A DNA stretch of 64,000 nucleotides from Miltoncostaea sp036826475 (GTDB lineage: Bacteria > Actinomycetota > Thermoleophilia > Miltoncostaeales > Miltoncostaeaceae): assembly GCA_036826475.1 (NCBI GenBank), contig DAISWG010000014.1, positions 7,660-71,659 of the forward strand, given 5' to 3'. Within the stretch, counting starts at the first letter, position 1. Each line of letters begins with the position of its first letter. Of this stretch, positions 60,853-64,000 are shown one piece after another. Made by a program: the position numbers and the translations under genes. The notes beneath the pieces were generated by a model, which made no database searches, was not told where the DNA came from, and worked only from the letters and a program-made list of their open reading frames with translations.

Positions 60853-60882
60853 AACCTATGGGCCCCGCCCGAGACGGGGCAA
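60853..60882 (-). promoter_or_regulatory. Putative promoter of the LuxR gene (leaderless), overlapped by a hairpin
   Basis: Minus-strand TTGCCC (60882-60877), 18-base spacer, TAGGTT (60858-60853), 6 bases to the GTG at 60846. A GCCCCG/CGGGGC hairpin (60862-60867, 60875-60880) lies within it and could also end the gcv transcript. Confidence 0.45.
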
Positions 60883-60909
60883 CCGCCGGAAGTCCAGCCC
60901 GCGCGGCCC

Positions 60910-62433
60910 CTACGTCGAGGGGGGTTGCCGCACCACCGGGGAGCGGGCCGCGGCCGCCTCGTCCAGGCGCCGCACCGGGGTGCTGTAGGGCGCGTTGCGG
61001 GCCACCTCCGGGTCGTCGGCCGCCTCGCGCAGGATCTCGCCGATCGCGTCGGCGAACGCCTCGAGCGTCTCCCGCGTCTCCGTCTCCGTGGGCTCCACGA
61101 GCAGCGCCTCCTCGACGAGCAGCGGGAAGTACACCGTCGGCGGGTGGTAGCCGAAGTCGAGCAGGCGCTTCGCCAGGTCGGTGGTGCGGATCCCCAGATC
61201 GCGCTTCATCGGCGCGCCCGACAGCACGAACTCGTGCATGCAGCGCTCCCCGTACGCGAGGGGCAGGTGCTCGCCGATCCCCTCCCGCCGCAGCAGCGCC
61301 AGCAGGTAGTTGGCGTTCAGCACCGCGATCTCGGAGGCCTCCCTCAGCCCCTCCGCCCCCAGGGAGCAGATGTACGCGTACGCGCGCACGAACACCCCGA
61401 AGTTGCCCTGGAAGCCGCGGAGGCGGCCGATCGACCGCGGCCCGTCGAACGACAGGTCGAAGCGGGCGGCGCCACCCTCCTCCTCCGGCTCGTGGCGGAC
61501 GATCCGGGGCAGCATGAGGTACGGGGCGATGCGGTCGGACACCGCGATGGGGCCCGAGCCGGGGCCGCCGCCGCCGTGCGGCTGCGTGAACGACTTGTGC
61601 AGGTTGAAATGCACGATGTCGAAGCCCATGTCGCCGGGGCGGCTGATGCCCATGACGGCGTTCAGGTTGGCGCCGTCGTAGTAGAGCGTCGCGCCGGCGT
61701 CGTGGACGATGCGCGCGATCTCCTCGATGTTCGGATCGAAGAGCCCCAGGGTGTTCGGGTTGGTGAGCATGAGGCAGGCGACGCGGTCGTCGGCCTTGCG
61801 CCGCAGGTCCTCCACATCCACGCCCCCGTCGGGCGCGGTGCCCACCTTCACCACCTCGTAGCCGGCCATCGTCACCGTCGCCGGGTTGGTCCCGTGGGCG
61901 GTGTCGGGGGTGAGCACCAGCGTGCGCTCGTCGCCGCGATCCTCGTGGTACGCGCGGCTCAGCAGCACGCCGGCAAGCTCGCCGTGCGAGCCGGCGCTCG
62001 GCTGCAGCGACACGTGCGGCAGCCCCGAGACCTCCGCCAGCGCGCGCTCCAGCAGCCACATCAGCTCCAGCGCCCCCTGCGCCCGGGCGGGGGTCTGCAG
62101 GGGATGGAGCCGCGCGTTGCCCGGCAGCGCCGCCACCCGCTCGTGCAGCTTCGGGTTGTGCTTCATCGTGCAGGACCCCAGCGGGTAGAAGCCGGAGTCG
62201 AGGTCGAAGTTGCGCTTCGAGAGGCCGTTGTAGTGGCGCACGATCTCCGGCTCGCTCACCTCGGGGAGCGCCGGTCCCTCGGCGCGGCGCAGCCGGGCGG
62301 GCAGCAGATCGTCGAGCGGCCGTTCCGGCACGTCGAGCGCCGGCGGCGTGAACGCCCGGCGGCCGGGCCGGGAGCGTTCGTAGACGGTGGTGGCGCGGTC
62401 GCGCTGCTGCGGGGTCTGGACGGCGATGCTCAT
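60910..62433 (-). CDS. gcvPB: Glycine dehydrogenase (decarboxylating) subunit 2
   Basis: C-terminal half of the split P-protein; 507 residues. The PLP lysine is in HFNLHKSFTQPHGGGGPGSGP; LGSCTMKHNPK, SAGSHGELAG, AHGTNPATV and the C-terminal HEFVLSG are conserved. ATG at 62433 overlaps the gcvPA stop (ATGA). It is the last gene of the gcv operon; a small hairpin follows. Confidence 0.97.
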   Translation of the reverse strand: MSIAVQTPQQRDRATTVYERSRPGRRAFTPPALDVPERPLDDLLPARLRRAEGPALPEVSEPEIVRHYNGLSKRNFDLDSGFYPLGSCTMKHNPKLHERVAALPGNARLHPLQTPARAQGALELMWLLERALAEVSGLPHVSLQPSAGSHGELAGVLLSRAYHEDRGDERTLVLTPDTAHGTNPATVTMAGYEVVKVGTAPDGGVDVEDLRRKADDRVACLMLTNPNTLGLFDPNIEEIARIVHDAGATLYYDGANLNAVMGISRPGDMGFDIVHFNLHKSFTQPHGGGGPGSGPIAVSDRIAPYLMLPRIVRHEPEEEGGAARFDLSFDGPRSIGRLRGFQGNFGVFVRAYAYICSLGAEGLREASEIAVLNANYLLALLRREGIGEHLPLAYGERCMHEFVLSGAPMKRDLGIRTTDLAKRLLDFGYHPPTVYFPLLVEEALLVEPTETETRETLEAFADAIGEILREAADDPEVARNAPYSTPVRRLDEAAAARSPVVRQPPST

Positions 62434-63809
62434 GCCCGGGCCTCCGCCAGCTCGCGGCTCTCGGCCGCCACGGCGCGCCCCAGCACGTCGGCCAGGCGGT
62501 CGATGTCCGCCCGCGAGCGTCGCTCGGTGATCGCCACCAGCAGCCCGTCCTCGTGCTCCGGATAGTCCCCGCCGAGCGCGTGGCCCGGGTTCACCCCCTC
62601 GTCCTGGCAGCGGGCGATCACGCGCTCCACCGGGGCGTCCAGCGCCACCGCGAACTCGCGCACCACCGGCTGGTCGTGCAGGGCGCGCACGCCCGGAAGC
62701 GCGGTGAGCGCGCGGCGGGCGTAGTCGGTGCGCTGCAGCATCAGCTCGGCGAGCTCGACGATCCCGCGGCGGCCGAGCCACGACAGGTAGATGACGCCCG
62801 CCAGGGCGTTCAGCACCTGCGCGGTGCAGATGTTGCTCGTCGCCTTCTCCCGGCGGATGTGCTGCTCGCGGGTCTGGAGGGTCAGGACGAACCCGCGCCG
62901 CCCGTCGACGTCGGTCGTCTCGCCCGCGATGCGGCCCGGCATGCGGCGGATGTGCTCCTGCGACGCGGCGAAGAAGCCGAACGAGGGGCCGCCGTAGTCG
63001 AGGCGGTTGCCCAGCGACTGGCCCTCCCCCACCGCCACGTCCACGCCCAGCTCGCCGGGCGTGCGCAGCAGCGCCATCGGCAGCGGGTCGCAGGACACCA
63101 CCACCAGGGCGTCGTGCGCCTTCGCGGCGGCCACCAGCGGCTCCAGGTCCTCGACGGCGCCCAGGAAGTTGGGCTGCTGGAGGATCACCGCGCCCGTCTC
63201 CGGGCCGACCAGGCCGGCGAGCGCATCCACGTCGGTGACCCCGTCGCGCAGCGGCGCCTCGGCGATCGTCTGCCCGTACCCGGGGGCCAGGGTGGCGAGG
63301 GTGCCCCGGCTGTGCGGGTGCACGCCGCGCGACACCACCACCCCGGGCCGGCCGTTGGCCAGCTTCGCCAGGTATGCGGCGGCGCCCACGGCGGACGGCC
63401 CGTCGTAGAGCGACGCGTTCGACACCGGCAGGCCCGTCAGCTCGCTGATGGCCGTCTGGTACTCGAACATCACCTGCAGGCCGCCCTGGGAGATCTCGGG
63501 CTGGTACGGCGTGTACGGCGTCAGGAACTCCGACCGCTGCAGGATCGAGTCGATCAGCGCGGGGACGTAGTGGTCGTACATCCCGGCCCCGAGGAAGGTG
63601 ATCTCGTCCTCGGCGCTCACGTTGCGGGCGGCCAGCTCGGACAGGTGCGCCGCCACCTCCTGCTCCGAGAGTCCCGCCGGCAGGTCCAGGGCGCGGCCCA
63701 GTCGCACGCCCTCGGGCACGGTCTCGAACAGCTCGTCGATCGAGGCGGCGCCGATCTCCGCGAGCATGACGCGGAGGTCGTCGTCCGTGAGGGACGTGTA
63801 GCGGCTCAC
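62430..63809 (-). CDS. gcvPA: Glycine dehydrogenase (decarboxylating) subunit 1
   Basis: N-terminal half of the split P-protein; 459 residues. Typical elements are FLGAGMYDHYVPALIDSIL, TPYTPYQPEISQGGLQVMFEYQTAI (in parts), GEGQSLGNRLDYGGPSFGFF and REKATSNICTAQVLNAL. It forms a heterodimer with GcvPB and passes the methylamine group to lipoyl-GcvH. GTG at 63809 overlaps the gcvH stop (GTGA). Confidence 0.97.
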   Translation of the reverse strand: MSRYTSLTDDDLRVMLAEIGAASIDELFETVPEGVRLGRALDLPAGLSEQEVAAHLSELAARNVSAEDEITFLGAGMYDHYVPALIDSILQRSEFLTPYTPYQPEISQGGLQVMFEYQTAISELTGLPVSNASLYDGPSAVGAAAYLAKLANGRPGVVVSRGVHPHSRGTLATLAPGYGQTIAEAPLRDGVTDVDALAGLVGPETGAVILQQPNFLGAVEDLEPLVAAAKAHDALVVVSCDPLPMALLRTPGELGVDVAVGEGQSLGNRLDYGGPSFGFFAASQEHIRRMPGRIAGETTDVDGRRGFVLTLQTREQHIRREKATSNICTAQVLNALAGVIYLSWLGRRGIVELAELMLQRTDYARRALTALPGVRALHDQPVVREFAVALDAPVERVIARCQDEGVNPGHALGGDYPEHEDGLLVAITERRSRADIDRLADVLGRAVAAESRELAEARA

Positions 63810-64000
63810 AGGCCGGCCAGGTAGGCGCGGTAGGCGGGCTCGTCCATGAGCGCCTCCACCTCGGCGGGGTCCGAGAGGCGCACCCGGATGAGCCAGCCCT
63901 CGCCGTAGGGGTCCTCGTTGACGACCTCGGGACGGTCGCCGACCCCGCCGTTGACGGCGACCACCTCGCCGCTGGCGGGGGCGATGATGTCCGACACCGC
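63806..64000 (-). CDS. gcvH: Glycine cleavage system H protein (5' part outside window)
   Basis: The last ~64 residues are present: SDIIAPASGEVVAVNGGVGD, VNEDPYGEGWLIRVRL and the C-terminal helix ending YLAGL. The lipoyl-lysine lies upstream, outside the window. The order gcvH-gcvPA-gcvPB implies that gcvT precedes it. Confidence 0.95.
   Translation of the reverse strand, partial: AVSDIIAPASGEVVAVNGGVGDRPEVVNEDPYGEGWLIRVRLSDPAEVEALMDEPAYRAYLAGL

Overview
The window is very GC-rich (roughly three quarters G+C by eye), dense in genes, and has many GTG starts and 1-4 base start/stop overlaps. Several features point to a high-GC actinobacterium: a PASTA-less Ser/Thr kinase, DUF3352 and VanW-type envelope proteins, an ergothioneine egtB-egtD pair, an ECF42-type sigma factor with a YCII partner, and a split glycine decarboxylase (gcvPA/gcvPB). 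A deep-branching member such as class Thermoleophilia is my inference; no rRNA or other taxonomic marker is present to prove it. I see no tRNA, rRNA, CRISPR array, insertion sequence or prophage.

Layout: (1) 1-15.3 kb, minus strand: a housekeeping train metK-priA-[GGDEF, ammonia-lyase-like, hypothetical, kinase]-def-fmt-rsmB-rpe-ribD-ribE-ribBA. The four bracketed genes interrupt the familiar priA-def-fmt-rsmB-rpe order. (2) 15.4-21.2 kb, minus: a DUF3352 lipoprotein and aroA-cmk-plsC-der. (3) 21.3-27.2 kb: an accessory block on both strands (beta-propeller/RTX protein, hypotheticals, zinc-ribbon mini-protein, alpha/beta hydrolase, YCII protein plus ECF42-type sigma). (4) 27.2-30.5 kb, minus: hisC-aroF-tyrA. 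(5) 30.6-34.1 kb, plus: nadB-nadA-nadC. (6) 34.1-37.5 kb, minus: a 1125-residue nucleotide cyclase/ATPase/TPR regulator. (7) 37.5-41.6 kb: aroH, rluB, scpB, scpA and trpS on the minus strand, with one membrane protein on the plus strand. Blocks 2, 4 and 7 look like one ancestral chromosome-segregation/aromatic/cmk-der supraoperon split by two inserted blocks. (8) 41.7-49.2 kb: CPBP protease plus a CRP/FNR regulator, egtB-egtD, VanW protein and a haloacetate dehalogenase-like enzyme. (9) 49.2-60.9 kb, accessory and regulatory: a large LuxR-type ATPase regulator, an acyl-adenylating enzyme, a FeeM-like N-acyltransferase, a membrane GGDEF-EAL protein, a secreted subtilisin, a 540-bp repeat-rich intergenic region and a second LuxR regulator. 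(10) 60.9-64 kb, minus: gcvH (partial)-gcvPA-gcvPB.

The genes supply FMN precursors, formyl-Met-tRNA and its removal, SAM, aromatic amino acids, NAD, CMP/phospholipid precursors and glycine cleavage. The signalling layer is rich: a likely c-di-GMP synthase, a likely c-di-GMP phosphodiesterase, a class III cyclase, a CRP-like factor and two LuxR-type regulators.

The most novel candidates are: the LuxR/adenylating enzyme/FeeM-like cassette with a perfect dyad operator (49.2-54.3 kb), which could make and sense a fatty-acyl amino-acid-type molecule; an ammonia-lyase homologue that has lost the Ala-Ser-Gly triad needed for the MIO cofactor (8.75-10.24 kb); tandem CRP-type sites between egtB and the VanW gene; and apparent leaderless initiation at the head of many transcription units.
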